From the NCBI RefSeq assembly GCF_029277305.1, contig NZ_CP119526.1: DNA of 64,000 nucleotides. One strand, given 5' to 3'. This stretch comes from Guptibacillus hwajinpoensis. Its GTDB lineage: Bacteria; Bacillota; Bacilli; Bacillales; Guptibacillaceae. Every line of letters begins with the position of its first letter. The stretch's first letter is position 1. The position numbers and the translations under genes are program-made. The notes under the pieces were generated by a model, which worked only from the letters and a program-made list of their open reading frames with translations, was not told the DNA's origin and searched no databases. Below are positions 56,301 through 64,000 of the stretch, in pieces.

Positions 56301-57007
56301 CGATTGAACAGGAATTAACTGAACTTGTTCATTATATTCCGCAGCGTTTGTTTTATCGATTCAATGATTTCTTTAAAGAAGCGTTTAATCCTTCTGTAGT
56401 AAGTAGCCGTGAAGATTTGGTAAATGCATCATCTAGCCTATTAGACGACATTGAGCAGGATATCGTTCAGGAATTAAGAGCTGCTTCACTTCGAGTTGAT
56501 CGGTTTATTAAACGAGAGCTTCAAAAGAATGAGAAAGACATTCAGATGATCATTAGTTATAAACTATCTGAATTTCGCTATTCGGGAGAAGGTTATAAAG
56601 AAATGGAAACTCCTGCATTTTCGGAGTCCCTATCTTCTTGGCTTCCGCTAGATGATGTTCAAAAGAAAGCCCGATCCGTGTTTAAATCTCAGAAGCAGTT
56701 TTTCGAACAAAACGGTAGAAGTCAATTGCATGATGAGTTAAAAGACTTGTTCAAGCAACCAGTTAACGATTATTTAAAAGCGGAACGGCAAATTCTTGAA
56801 AATACCGCAATTAGTTATTATGAACAGATGATGAAGGTACTGAAAGATCAGGTTGATTCTCAAATTACGAACCACGCGGATTCTACTTCTTACATGCTTA
56901 CAACTACAATCAAGAAAGAAGTGTTAGTTCAAAAAGAGCAAAAAATGGAGCAAATTAAAACAAAATTATTGGGGGAACAAACCGATGAAGAATCTCGTTA
57001 CAGCTGA
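53360..57007 (+). CDS. dynA: DynA-type tandem dynamin GTPase
   Basis: A 1215-residue protein made of two dynamin-like halves, the B. subtilis DynA (YpbR) plan. P-loops GHFSAGKS at residues 53-60 and GAFSAGKS at 615-622; each half also has the G3 motif DTPG (IDTPGIDS; VDTPGADS) and an NQID or NASD-type G4. Long helical stalk regions follow each GTPase. It tethers and fuses membrane surfaces and protects against membrane damage and phage. The 3' end overlaps the rhodanese gene by 23 bases. Confidence 0.93.
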   Translation: MKHDSKLHTRLKEDVLFERLALIERELDTPEATKVKQLIQKLMTGEQHFLFSGHFSAGKSSLINALFDTKLLPSSPIPASANTVRVRSGEPGASVHFLNGKKMVFQAPYDIEVVKGYCLNGEEVERVELSSPSMLNEDVILIDTPGIDSTDEAHRLSTESSMYLADVVFYVMDYNHVQSEVNYQFIRELYRQNKKVILIVNQIDKHKESELSFTSFQRSVVESFETWGISLESFFFISLRHLDHPHNQFNQLKSYIEGLSVKTTEEKVKRVYDAAVELLVDVTAVQVEDDDVNDAFNDMQQALSNSNERFELVEEEFQVESSKILKSANLMPYEVRESGRAYLESIQPSFKVGFIFREKKTEQERNARYQAFSDGLQEQVKSQLQWHFHQLLQQLVETAKVENEEISEKPLTVDLNVIQEEAKKGTGASGEAVLHYTENVASLLKSQIKQKAERVKDELLEQVKIDHEETFEKAEASFKETVGEKAAATYLARVKIANRKYEDLWSIMSGEYDEDATHAAEQIKQSLESENEDVVFIEAAEENQVRQKNQPTTNAKRTQREESTDRLPSTEETALALSDIANQLDDLPGFEQTKTALLNKAAKMKDKSYTVALFGAFSAGKSSFANALIGETILPSSPNPTTATLNRICPVTHEHPHKSAMIYYKTEEELLNDLKHSLSYFGEQAFSIQDSLRLIETGKIFKRESADTKPHALFLRAVLEGESELDYLGKEREVSLKDYKDMVVNETKAAFISSISLFYDCPLTTEGITLVDTPGADSINARHTGVAFQYMKSADAILYVTYYNHAFSKADREFLIQLGRVKDVFELDKMFFLLNASDLAENQEELHVVLDHVTLKLQQHGISQPSLYPVSSLAGMLEGQHNLNQEETRFLERLPDKLKKKGGLEEFESRFYQFIRSDLSKLSVEANLNEMNRIQQLIEQWLLNYELDSNDKEKQLHRIKGRAVDAKKELSHYAITSSQKSIEQELTELVHYIPQRLFYRFNDFFKEAFNPSVVSSREDLVNASSSLLDDIEQDIVQELRAASLRVDRFIKRELQKNEKDIQMIISYKLSEFRYSGEGYKEMETPAFSESLSSWLPLDDVQKKARSVFKSQKQFFEQNGRSQLHDELKDLFKQPVNDYLKAERQILENTAISYYEQMMKVLKDQVDSQITNHADSTSYMLTTTIKKEVLVQKEQKMEQIKTKLLGEQTDEESRYS

Positions 57008-57803
57008 GTGGCTATCCAAGCATTTGCATGATGAAAATCTAGTCGTTGTAGATTGCCGTTTCGATCTTGGGCATTCTTCATCCGGATACGAAGCCTATTT
57101 AACTGGGCACATTCCAGGTGCTGTTTATGCGGATTTAGAAAAGGACTTAACAGGAGAGGTTGGGGAACATGGTGGAAGACACCCTCTCCCTGACCAAGAG
57201 CAATTACAGCGTCTAGTTGAACGTCTAGGTATCGAACAGGATTCAAAAGTGATTGCTTATGACAATCAGTACAGTGCGATGGCTTCAAGACTATGGTTTC
57301 TGCTAGGCTTTGCGGGTCATAAACAACGTGCTGTTCTAAATGGTGGAATGGAAGCGTGGAGAGGGAAGGGGTTAAAAGTCGAATCGAAGCTCCCTTCTGT
57401 TCAGGAATCCCATTATCCGATTAGCTTAGATAGTTCCATGATTGTGTCAATGAATGATGTGAAACAAGCTCAGAGTGAAGGGCGTACGATAGTTGACTCA
57501 CGAGCACCTGAACGATTCTCCGGCAAAGAAGAGCCGATCGATGCAAGAGCGGGGCACATTCCAGGTGCAGTAAATTATTTCTGGAGAGATAACCTTACAG
57601 AAAATCAAAAATGGAAAGAGCCATTGGAGAGAGTAGGGGAGGTAGGAACTGGTGAAGAGCCTATCATATACTGTGGTTCCGGGGTAACGGCATGCGTCAA
57701 CATACTTGCTTTTCAAGAAGCTGGTATTCATGCTAAACTTTATCCGGGTAGCTATAGTGATTGGATTTCATACAGTGACAACACAGTCATAACTTTATCG
57801 TAA
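56985..57803 (+). CDS. Two-domain rhodanese (3-mercaptopyruvate/thiosulfate sulfurtransferase)
   Basis: A 272-residue protein with an inactive N-terminal rhodanese domain (residues 1-135: VVVDCRFDLG, GHIPGAVYADLEKDL) and an active C-terminal one (from about 150: RAPERFSG, GHIPGAVNYFW, YCGSGVTACVN with catalytic C230). The CG(S/T)G-VTA loop is typical of mercaptopyruvate sulfurtransferase-like enzymes, which pass sulfane sulfur to acceptors. It starts inside the end of dynA, so the two genes are coupled. Confidence 0.9.
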   Translation: MKNLVTAEWLSKHLHDENLVVVDCRFDLGHSSSGYEAYLTGHIPGAVYADLEKDLTGEVGEHGGRHPLPDQEQLQRLVERLGIEQDSKVIAYDNQYSAMASRLWFLLGFAGHKQRAVLNGGMEAWRGKGLKVESKLPSVQESHYPISLDSSMIVSMNDVKQAQSEGRTIVDSRAPERFSGKEEPIDARAGHIPGAVNYFWRDNLTENQKWKEPLERVGEVGTGEEPIIYCGSGVTACVNILAFQEAGIHAKLYPGSYSDWISYSDNTVITLS

Positions 57804-57804
57804 G

Positions 57805-57845
57805 AAAAGCCATCCTGGACAAGATTGTCTAGGATGGCTTTTTTG
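57805..57845. terminator. Bidirectional terminator between the rhodanese gene and patA
   Basis: A 17-base-pair stem (57805-57821 with 57826-57842, one G-U pair) with A and T tracts. Confidence 0.9.
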
Positions 57846-57852
57846 TTATGAA

Positions 57853-59007
57853 TTAAAGAGTGTTAAGAAACCGTTCTAATCGATCCATACCTTCCTTTAA
57901 TATATCCAGCTTGTAAGCGAATGATATTCTTACATAACCTTCTCCGTAGTGAGAAAAAGCACTACCTGGAACTACTGCGAGGTTTCCATCTTTCGCTAGC
58001 TTCATTGCAAAATCAAATGACGATAACCCGAATTGCTTAATGGAAGGAAGGATGTAAAAAGCGCCATCTGGTTTGATCGGAGAAAGTCCCATCTCAACAA
58101 GTCGGTTATAAACATAATCCATTCGGTCCTTATATTCTTTTCTCATCTGGACAGGATCTTCTAGTCCATTTTGCAGTGCTTCGAGAGCTGCATACTGCGA
58201 TATTGATGAAGCACAGGAAACATTGTACTGATGAACTTTAAGAATGTGTTTGCAAATCTCTTCAGGAGCGAAAAGGAAACCTACTCGCCAGCCTGTCATG
58301 GCGTGAGATTTTGAAAGTCCGTTAATGACGATCGTTTTCTCTCTCATTCCTTCAAATTGTGCAATGGAGTTATGGTCATCTGAGAAATTGAGTTCAGAAT
58401 ATATTTCATCCGAAAGAACGAAAATCTCTTTATCTCGTAAAAGGTCTGCAATGTTAGCAAGTTCTTCTTTAGACAATGCAACGCCTGTAGGGTTAGAAGG
58501 TGAAGGAAGGATAATACACTTTGTTCTTTCAGTAATTGCAGATTCAATTAAAGAACGCGTCATTTTAAATTCGTGTTGCGTCGTATCAACGTGAACCGGT
58601 GTTGCGCCTGAAAGCGTGATAATTGGTTCGTAACCTGGATAAACAGGACCGGGAAGAATCACTTCGGATTCCTCAGTTAAAATAGTTCTTAATGTCACAT
58701 CAATCGCTTGACTAGCGCCGGTAGTTGTAATGATTTCATTCTCAGCTCGATAAGTAAGGTTATATTTTGATTGAAGAAAGTTTGCAGCAGCTTTTCGTAA
58801 CTCAAGTATGCCTGCATTATGGGTGTACGTTGTTCGATTTTCATCGATGGCTGATTTTGCAGCTTCTTTAATGTGGTGTGGTGTTTCGAAATCTGGTTGG
58901 CCAATTGTAAGAGAAATCATATTCTCATAATCTGAGACCATATTGAAAAAAGTACGTATTCCTGATATTTCTATTGATTTCACTTTTGGGTTCAATAAGT
59001 GTTCCAT
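57853..59007 (-). CDS. patA: PatA-type class I/II aminotransferase
   Basis: A 384-residue fold-type I PLP enzyme. IGQPDFETPHHI near residue 36, TYTHNAGILELR, PSPSNPTGV, SDEIYSEL and NGLSKSHAMTGWRVGF, which contains the PLP Lys, place it with B. subtilis PatA. That enzyme is thought to act as N-acetyl-LL-diaminopimelate aminotransferase in lysine and cell wall synthesis; the sequence alone does not settle the substrate. A 200-base leader precedes the gene. Confidence 0.85.
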   Translation of the reverse strand: MEHLLNPKVKSIEISGIRTFFNMVSDYENMISLTIGQPDFETPHHIKEAAKSAIDENRTTYTHNAGILELRKAAANFLQSKYNLTYRAENEIITTTGASQAIDVTLRTILTEESEVILPGPVYPGYEPIITLSGATPVHVDTTQHEFKMTRSLIESAITERTKCIILPSPSNPTGVALSKEELANIADLLRDKEIFVLSDEIYSELNFSDDHNSIAQFEGMREKTIVINGLSKSHAMTGWRVGFLFAPEEICKHILKVHQYNVSCASSISQYAALEALQNGLEDPVQMRKEYKDRMDYVYNRLVEMGLSPIKPDGAFYILPSIKQFGLSSFDFAMKLAKDGNLAVVPGSAFSHYGEGYVRISFAYKLDILKEGMDRLERFLNTL

Positions 59008-59223
59008 ATGGTTGTCTTCCTTTCCGTATTAAGCTCATATCGTTCATTTGATGAGATGGACGTTCTGTCCCTCTGTTCGTTACTTGAACTAATCAGACCT
59101 TAAGTGGAGGTTCCGCCAAAGCTTAATATTCTTTGCATTGCATTGGAGATTACACGATCACTTAAAGTGGAGTGAACATCATTGTAGCATAATTTAAAAG
59201 CTATCGTCGAAATTACCATTTTA

Positions 59224-59463
59224 TGTGGATTAGGAAAGAGACGTTCCTAATAAAAGATTGTTGATAACTTCTGTAAGTACTGGTACGATTGGGTTTCGGT
59301 CACTTATCAACAGCTTAAACCTTATACCCTATATGGGTATATTCGGAAGTTGAGGGGGTATAAGCATGGGTATAGGGTTACCCACAAAAATCTGTGGATA
59401 ACCAATATTCTGAATATTAACCCCTCTGATTTCCTATATTTACATTTATTGTATTTATCCAAA
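59224..59463. other. Cluster of DnaA-box-like sites
   Basis: Within 240 bases are TGTGGATTA (59224), TGTTGATAA (59259-59267), TTATCAACA (59304-59312) and a perfect TGTGGATAA (59393-59401), plus TTATCCAAA near 59458. All are zero to two mismatches from the DnaA box TTATCCACA. The 570-base spacer between patA and the lipoprotein gene has no other gene. Confidence 0.5.
59323..59341. promoter_or_regulatory. CsoR-like palindrome
   Basis: TATACCC-TATAT-GGGTATA is a perfect 7-base inverted repeat. Related half-sites follow (GGGGGTATA at 59353, GGGTATAG at 59368). The sequence resembles operators of CsoR/CstR-type copper or persulfide regulators. No metal or sulfur gene is directly downstream, so the target is unclear. 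Confidence 0.4.
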
Positions 59464-59578
59464 AGTTGTGGAATAATGGTTGTGTTTGCTAACGGAAAAA
59501 AGTTTAGCAAAAGATTCTTTCTCATTCCGTTTTACAATAGGAATAAGATAATAAATTCTTATAAGGGGAACGAGCCTA

Positions 59579-60514
59579 ATGAACCAAAGATTGCTCTTCA
59601 GTGCACTTTTTATTTCTCTTAGTCTCTTAGTAGCATGCGGACAAGACGAGGACGTAGCGAAGGAAGATTCTAAAAAAGTAGATGAAACCGTTTCAACATC
59701 AAAGTATGACGAAGGAAATGTAAGCTCTGGCAATAGCGAAAATGATAGAGAAGTAGACGAAAATTCGTTAGAAGATAATGGTTCGACAGAGGGTGATTCT
59801 AAAACAGAGGAAGATGCCGCTTCAGAAGAAACACCTAATGATGAAGAAGAGAATGTGGATTCGAGTGAACGTTATGATCTTACGAAAGAGCAATTTACTG
59901 AAAACGGTGTTTCAATCAACTATCCACAAATTACTGGATTAATTGATAGTGAGAAACAGAAAGGTTTGAATGATCTTCTTTATAATGAAGCATACAAAGT
60001 ATTAAATTTTTATGATGGATCAGAAGGGGTAGACTTAGAGATTGACTATCTGATTTCATATAAGAGCGACTATTTTTTAAGTGTTCAGTATGCAGGGAGC
60101 GGATATGTAGAAGGTGCTGCGCATCCGAATAATCTCTTTTACACGACAAACGTAGATGTGGAAAACGTGGAGCGAATCAGGCTATCTGATGTGGTTGTCA
60201 TTGACGAATCATTCCTTTCGCTCTTCCAGTCAGATACTTTTAAGGTGGTTCATTCAGACCAAGCAGCTTTTGCAAACGACTTAAAAGCAAATGTAACAAT
60301 AGATCAATTGCGAAATGCTGATAATTTGGATGGTATTGGAACTGAGGTGCATTCAGAAACGTTTACGTACTTTACGGATGAGGGGATAGGAATTAGCATT
60401 GGCACGAGTCATGCAGCTGGAGGGCATGCAGCTTTCGAAATGATGTATGTTGATTCCCCTGATGAGATATGGGCTGGAGATAAAATGTGGGATCTACTAA
60501 AAATATACCAATAA
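59579..60514 (+). CDS. Lipoprotein with DUF4163/DUF3298-type domains
   Basis: A 311-residue lipoprotein: lipobox LLVAC near residue 20, a long acidic linker to about residue 100, then a DUF4163-like domain (VSINYPQITGLIDSEKQKGLN) and a DUF3298-like domain (FTYFTDEGIGISIGTSHAAGGHAAFEM). The same pair of domains is found in the N-terminal part of the PdaC deacetylase and in related surface proteins of Bacillus; here no enzyme domain follows. It probably sits on the outer face of the membrane. Role unknown. Confidence 0.8.
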   Translation: MNQRLLFSALFISLSLLVACGQDEDVAKEDSKKVDETVSTSKYDEGNVSSGNSENDREVDENSLEDNGSTEGDSKTEEDAASEETPNDEEENVDSSERYDLTKEQFTENGVSINYPQITGLIDSEKQKGLNDLLYNEAYKVLNFYDGSEGVDLEIDYLISYKSDYFLSVQYAGSGYVEGAAHPNNLFYTTNVDVENVERIRLSDVVVIDESFLSLFQSDTFKVVHSDQAAFANDLKANVTIDQLRNADNLDGIGTEVHSETFTYFTDEGIGISIGTSHAAGGHAAFEMMYVDSPDEIWAGDKMWDLLKIYQ

Positions 60515-60522
60515 CTATGGGG

Positions 60523-60549
60523 GACTCTGTGACATGCAGAGTCTTTTTA
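60523..60549 (+). terminator. Terminator after the DUF3298 lipoprotein gene
   Basis: A 7-base-pair stem GACTCTG/CAGAGTC (60523-60529 with 60537-60543) followed by T residues. Confidence 0.8.
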
Positions 60550-60649
60550 TAATGGTATGACAACAAAAAGTAATCATTAAAATGAGAATAATTTAGAAAT
60601 AATGACATCTTAGTAGGCATCTTTCATACACTATTTCGGGGTGAGTAAA

Positions 60650-61093
60650 ATGCCAAGAGTAAAATACACGAGTTCAGATATTGATTTAATGGCAAGAATG
60701 ATGAGAGCTGAAGCCGTGGGTGAAGGGCAACAAGGAATGTTGTATGTAGGAAATGTTATTGTTAATCGGGCAAAGGCGGATTGTTTAGACTTTAGAGATG
60801 TAAGAACAATTTCACAAGTGATTTATCAAGTACAGGGAGGGAATTATTCTTTCGAGGCTGTTCAAAAGGGTAATGTATTTTATAATAGAGCAAGATCTGT
60901 TGAGAAGAAATTAGCCAAAAAGAATTTAGATTATTGGAGAGAACATCCTGGTAAATATTCTCTTTGGTATTTCAATCCGTATGCTCCGTGTCCTCCAACT
61001 TGGTACGGCCAACCGTTTGCAGGACAATACAAAAATCATTGTTACTACGAACCAGCACCGGGAACGTGTGGCAGCGTCTATGTAGGAAGTTAA
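60650..61093 (+). CDS. cwlJ: CwlJ spore cortex-lytic enzyme
   Basis: A 147-residue Hydrolase_2 (SleB/CwlJ) domain protein from ATG 60650 behind GGGGTGA. DIDLMARMMRAEAVGEGQQGMLYVGNVIVNR holds the catalytic Glu, and KYSLWYFNPYAPCPPTWY and CYYEPAPGTC are typical of CwlJ. It lacks a signal peptide and peptidoglycan-binding domain, as CwlJ does, and acts in the spore coat to break down cortex on germination. gerQ, which is often co-transcribed with cwlJ, is not adjacent. Confidence 0.93.
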   Translation: MPRVKYTSSDIDLMARMMRAEAVGEGQQGMLYVGNVIVNRAKADCLDFRDVRTISQVIYQVQGGNYSFEAVQKGNVFYNRARSVEKKLAKKNLDYWREHPGKYSLWYFNPYAPCPPTWYGQPFAGQYKNHCYYEPAPGTCGSVYVGS

Positions 61094-61099
61094 GTAAAG

Positions 61100-61140
61100 A
61101 AAGCTTGCTGAGAAACGTATGGTTTCTCGGCAAGCTTTTT
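61100..61140. terminator. Terminator between cwlJ and the PucR-type regulator gene
   Basis: A long stem of 17 pairs (61100-61116 with 61122-61138, one G-U pair) ends in T residues; it can serve both convergent genes. Confidence 0.9.
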
Positions 61141-61162
61141 GTAAGCCTTACATAATAAAGTT

Positions 61163-62617
61163 CTACTTAGAAAGAATACGATCCGTTAAATAAGCAAGAA
61201 GGGCAAATTGGATATGGATCCTTTGCTCGTAAGAATAGATATCAATCCCTGTGAGTTTCTCTAATTGTTTAATACGATAATTAAGTGTATGACGATGAAT
61301 AAATAACTTGTCAGCTGTTCGATTAATTACGAGATTGTTCTCTAGAAAAGTCTCGAGGGTTGTCATTAACTGTGATTGATGCTTTTGATCATAATCGATA
61401 ATTTGAGATAGCAGTGGAGTGTAGTAAGTGGAAAGGTCTTCACCGCTTTCTTTTAGTCGTACAAAAATCTGATACGCTCCGAGTTCCTCATAGTTAAGGA
61501 TCGTTTCTCCTCGGTACTTGGCAAATTGATGAGCGGTTGATGCTTCTTTTAACGCTTCCTCTAAATAATGAATCCCTAATGTACTTGAACTAATCCCCGC
61601 ATGAAAAGGAAAGGGAGTCTTCTTATTCGTGAACGGCACATAATCTCCAGTGAACAACACAACAACATGGTCTATTTTCCTATTAACAATACCTTTCGTT
61701 CTACTAGTGACTAACTGTTGGTGGCATTCTTTCTCGAGCAATACAAGGTTGCTAGACGAAAAGATAGCAACTCGATTGACTCCGCTTAAATCAAATCCCA
61801 TATCTCTGCTCTTCTTTAAAATGTAGTCCCGGTCCTCGTATGAGTGAGAGAGAAGGGTATCAAGGAAGTCAGCTTCAATCTGAGATCGAGTATCTTCTAC
61901 AATCTTTAACTTCAGGAATTCAATTGCAAATATGGTAGATGCATGTTTAAGAGCTAAATGTTCAAGGGATGTAAGAGGTGTTTGCTTTTGGATACATAAC
62001 TTCCCGATCGTTTTCGTTTCTGCAGTGATAGGATAAGTTTCTTCAACACGATAGTTTCGATTTGCGTAGTATGTGCCTGCTACTAAATCTCCATTCTTAT
62101 CGTATAACGTTATATTGCTATTCAGTAGTTTAGAGAGTGCATCCGTTATGGCAGAGAAGCCAGTGTTCTTTAGAACAAGCGAAGTTAATTCGTCTTGAAT
62201 TTGTTGGGCATAAGTAAGCATGGAAAGCTGCTTGTTGACTAGCTGCTCAAGGATACTCCTTGTTACCATAGAGAAATTCATCGTCCTTGGAATCTCTAGA
62301 AGGGGTAGGCCTGTTCGATTTGCAGCTTCAATAATAGTTATCGGGATGACATCAAGGTAGAAGCCAGTATGAATGGCAAGTGCAGAAAGCTGTCGGTTAG
62401 CTAGCGCTTCAACTAGTTTCGTATAGGTCACTGAATTTTCATTCCATCCATAAGCGGTTGTTATCAAAAACTCGCCTTCATGCAGCCTTGTGATGTCTTC
62501 CATCACTTCTACAATCGTCAGCCACTTAATATCACGATCAATTCCTTGTTTGCCAGCAATGAGCTTAATTCCTTTCATCTCTCTTAGTTGCAATGCTTCT
62601 CTGACTGTTAATCCCAT
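61163..62617 (-). CDS. PucR-family transcriptional regulator
   Basis: A 484-residue regulator. The N-terminal PucR domain (residues 1-125: LTVREALQL, LTIVEVMEDITRLHEGEFLITTAYGW), a central GAF/GGDEF-like part, and the C-terminal HTH_30 (NRTADKLFIHRHTLNYRIKQLEKLTGID near 430-460) are clear. Members activate purine, amino acid or amine catabolism genes. It is divergent from the aminotransferase gene starting at 62752, its likely target. Confidence 0.92.
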   Translation of the reverse strand: MGLTVREALQLREMKGIKLIAGKQGIDRDIKWLTIVEVMEDITRLHEGEFLITTAYGWNENSVTYTKLVEALANRQLSALAIHTGFYLDVIPITIIEAANRTGLPLLEIPRTMNFSMVTRSILEQLVNKQLSMLTYAQQIQDELTSLVLKNTGFSAITDALSKLLNSNITLYDKNGDLVAGTYYANRNYRVEETYPITAETKTIGKLCIQKQTPLTSLEHLALKHASTIFAIEFLKLKIVEDTRSQIEADFLDTLLSHSYEDRDYILKKSRDMGFDLSGVNRVAIFSSSNLVLLEKECHQQLVTSRTKGIVNRKIDHVVVLFTGDYVPFTNKKTPFPFHAGISSSTLGIHYLEEALKEASTAHQFAKYRGETILNYEELGAYQIFVRLKESGEDLSTYYTPLLSQIIDYDQKHQSQLMTTLETFLENNLVINRTADKLFIHRHTLNYRIKQLEKLTGIDIYSYEQRIHIQFALLAYLTDRILSK

Positions 62618-62751
62618 AGACGTCCCTCCGTATCCTCTTATCCAAATCGTACAACAAAGTCAGAATTTTTTGTAGATAGTGTGGAATAGAATTTTCACCT
62701 TTTTCAACATAAGCTATAACTATACACAATAATAGTGAGGTGAAGTTCTGA

Positions 62752-64000
62752 ATGAACAAGAGAACCCACTTAATTAAACCGCTGCTCGGTATGGATTATG
62801 GCGTCATTTCTCATGGAAAAGGTATTTATTTATACGATGAAGAGGGGAACTCATTTCTTGATGGTTGTTCAGGTGCTGTAACAGCGAATATCGGTCATGG
62901 GGTATCAGAAATTACGGAAGCCATGGTCAATCAGGCGAATCAAGTTTCTTTTGTTTATCGTTCTCAATTCACCAGTTCATCTGCTGAAGAACTTGCAGAG
63001 CGCTTAGCTCAGTCAGCTCCTGGAGATCTCGACTGGGTGTTTTTTGTAAATAGCGGGTCTGAAGCGATGGAAACCGCTTTGAAAATAGCGATTCAATACT
63101 GGCAGGAACTGGGGAGGCCAACGAAGAACAAAGTCATATCAAGATGGATGAGTTATCACGGAATTACAATGGGAGCGCTCTCCATGTCTGGACATGTGAT
63201 TAGAAGAAGCCGCTTCACTGCTATGCTTGAACAATATCCAACTCTTTCTCCACCGTACTGTTACCGGTGTACGTTTAAAGACCATTGTCCTAACTGTTCA
63301 AAACAATACGCGCTAGAGTTTGAGAGGGAAGTTCAGCGACTTGGAGCGGATACGATTGCAGCTTTTGTTTGTGAACCGATCGTTGGAGCTGCAGGTGGCG
63401 CTGTTGTCCCCCCGGAAACCTATTTCAAGGAAATGAAAGCGGTTTGTAATCGCTACGATATTTTGTTTATTGCAGATGAAGTCATGACGGGGATAGGAAG
63501 AACGGGCAAAATGTACGCGATGGAGCATTGGGGCGTTGTACCAGACATTCTCGCATTAGGGAAAGGGATGAGCGCTGGGTACACACCTATGGCCGCTACG
63601 CTTGTAAGTGATCGCATCATACAAACAATTGAACGGGGGTCCAAAATCGTTCTAAGTGGGCATACGTTTAGTGCAAATCCACTCTCAGCTTCCATCTGTC
63701 TAGCTGTTTTTAATTATATTAAAAAACATAATGTTGTTGAGAATGCTGAAAAGAGTGGTGCAATTCTATTAAGGGGATTAGAAAACCTAAAGTCTATTTA
63801 TCCTATTATCGGTGATGTGAGGGGTCGAGGTCTGTTAACTGCGATCGAATTTGTTCAAGATCCGTTAACAAAGGAACCCTTCCCTCTTCAGAATGAAGTA
63901 ACCAATCGATTTATCCGAAAATGCTATGAAGAAGGATTGCTTGTTTACACAGCAGCTGGTGGTTTAAATGGTGTGGCAGGCGATGCTGTGATTGTAGCAC
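62752..64000 (+). CDS. Class III aminotransferase, 3' end outside window
   Basis: The frame from ATG 62752 (behind GTGAGGTG) is open to the window end; 416 residues are visible of about 440 expected. Class III PLP features: NSGSEAMETALKIA, SYHGITMGALSMSG, ADEVMTGIGRTGK, LALGKGMSAGYTP (PLP Lys) and HTFSANPLS. A four-Cys segment (CYRCTFKDHCPNC) near residue 165 is typical of a subgroup annotated as aspartate or omega-amino-acid aminotransferases. The substrate is probably an omega-amino acid or amine such as GABA or putrescine, in line with its PucR-type neighbour. Confidence 0.9.
   Translation, partial: MNKRTHLIKPLLGMDYGVISHGKGIYLYDEEGNSFLDGCSGAVTANIGHGVSEITEAMVNQANQVSFVYRSQFTSSSAEELAERLAQSAPGDLDWVFFVNSGSEAMETALKIAIQYWQELGRPTKNKVISRWMSYHGITMGALSMSGHVIRRSRFTAMLEQYPTLSPPYCYRCTFKDHCPNCSKQYALEFEREVQRLGADTIAAFVCEPIVGAAGGAVVPPETYFKEMKAVCNRYDILFIADEVMTGIGRTGKMYAMEHWGVVPDILALGKGMSAGYTPMAATLVSDRIIQTIERGSKIVLSGHTFSANPLSASICLAVFNYIKKHNVVENAEKSGAILLRGLENLKSIYPIIGDVRGRGLLTAIEFVQDPLTKEPFPLQNEVTNRFIRKCYEEGLLVYTAAGGLNGVAGDAVIVA

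Noticed and set aside
59008..59210. Possible T-box or other riboswitch leader of patA
   Set aside because: The conserved T-box sequence is absent and I found no convincing set of paired stems with a terminator.

Overview
The window is chromosomal DNA of a spore-forming, low-GC Gram-positive bacterium of the Bacillaceae. Spore genes (sspP, sspO, sspN, tlp, cwlJ, sirA), the lexA-yneA-yneB-ynzC block, ccdA/ccdC, the aconitase gene and the yneP-yneQ-yneR set follow roughly the order known from Bacillus subtilis. Several B. subtilis neighbours are missing or replaced, and there are large insertions, so this is not B. subtilis itself. Identifications come from reading the proteins; no database search was run.

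Layout. 1-14100: right half of a siphovirus-type prophage: head-tail joining, major tail protein, tail-assembly chaperone with a -1 frameshift site, tape measure, Dit, a giant tail/fibre protein with an S74 self-cleaving chaperone, holins and an amidase endolysin. 14394-19115: one gene for a single-chain Type ISP restriction-modification enzyme at the prophage end. 19400-22800: a membrane protein with a broken 3' end, a Nudix hydrolase, an RibD/DHFR-like reductase and a secreted pyroglutamyl-peptidase-like protein with Ser in place of Cys. 22834-24886: divergent SOS locus lexA / yneA-yneB-ynzC with four SOS-box-like sites. 25009-29595: HesB-like protein, sirA behind a Spo0A box, yneF, a VanY-type lipoprotein, ccdA, an orphan MrpB-like protein, ccdC, yneK. 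30182-37986: a selenocysteine island: tRNA-Sec, selB, a PhnCDE-like ABC transporter, selD (itself with an in-frame UGA), a small CxxU selenoprotein and selA. 38174-46287: spore proteins, aconitase, FbpB-like protein, tlp, yneP-Q-R and a GDSL esterase. 46365-48369: a UDG-like protein, then a PlcR/PapR-like quorum-sensing cassette. 48665-64000: housekeeping and metabolic genes (SDR, D-amino-acid transaminase, CshA helicase, DynA dynamin, rhodanese, PatA, CwlJ, PucR-type regulator, class III aminotransferase cut by the window end).

How the genes work together. The selenium genes form a complete set: selD makes selenophosphate, selA charges tRNA-Sec, selB delivers it, and at least two UGA-containing genes use it; the transporter between selB and selD is a good candidate for supplying selenium. 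Six copies of one dispersed intergenic repeat with inverted ends occur in the right half of the window, and two of them, in the same orientation, flank the selenium island.

The most interesting items are: (1) the 45-codon TTG-started gene at 47154 encoding an exported peptide that ends in EDLPYCH, strongly reminiscent of PapR pheromones, convergent with a PlcR-like regulator and followed by a 31-residue hydrophobic peptide gene; (2) the selenium island with its transporter, UGA-containing selD, orphan Rdx selenoprotein and three Spo0A-box-like sites; (3) the dispersed repeat family. Gene starts were corrected by hand where a ribosome binding site or family length argued for it.
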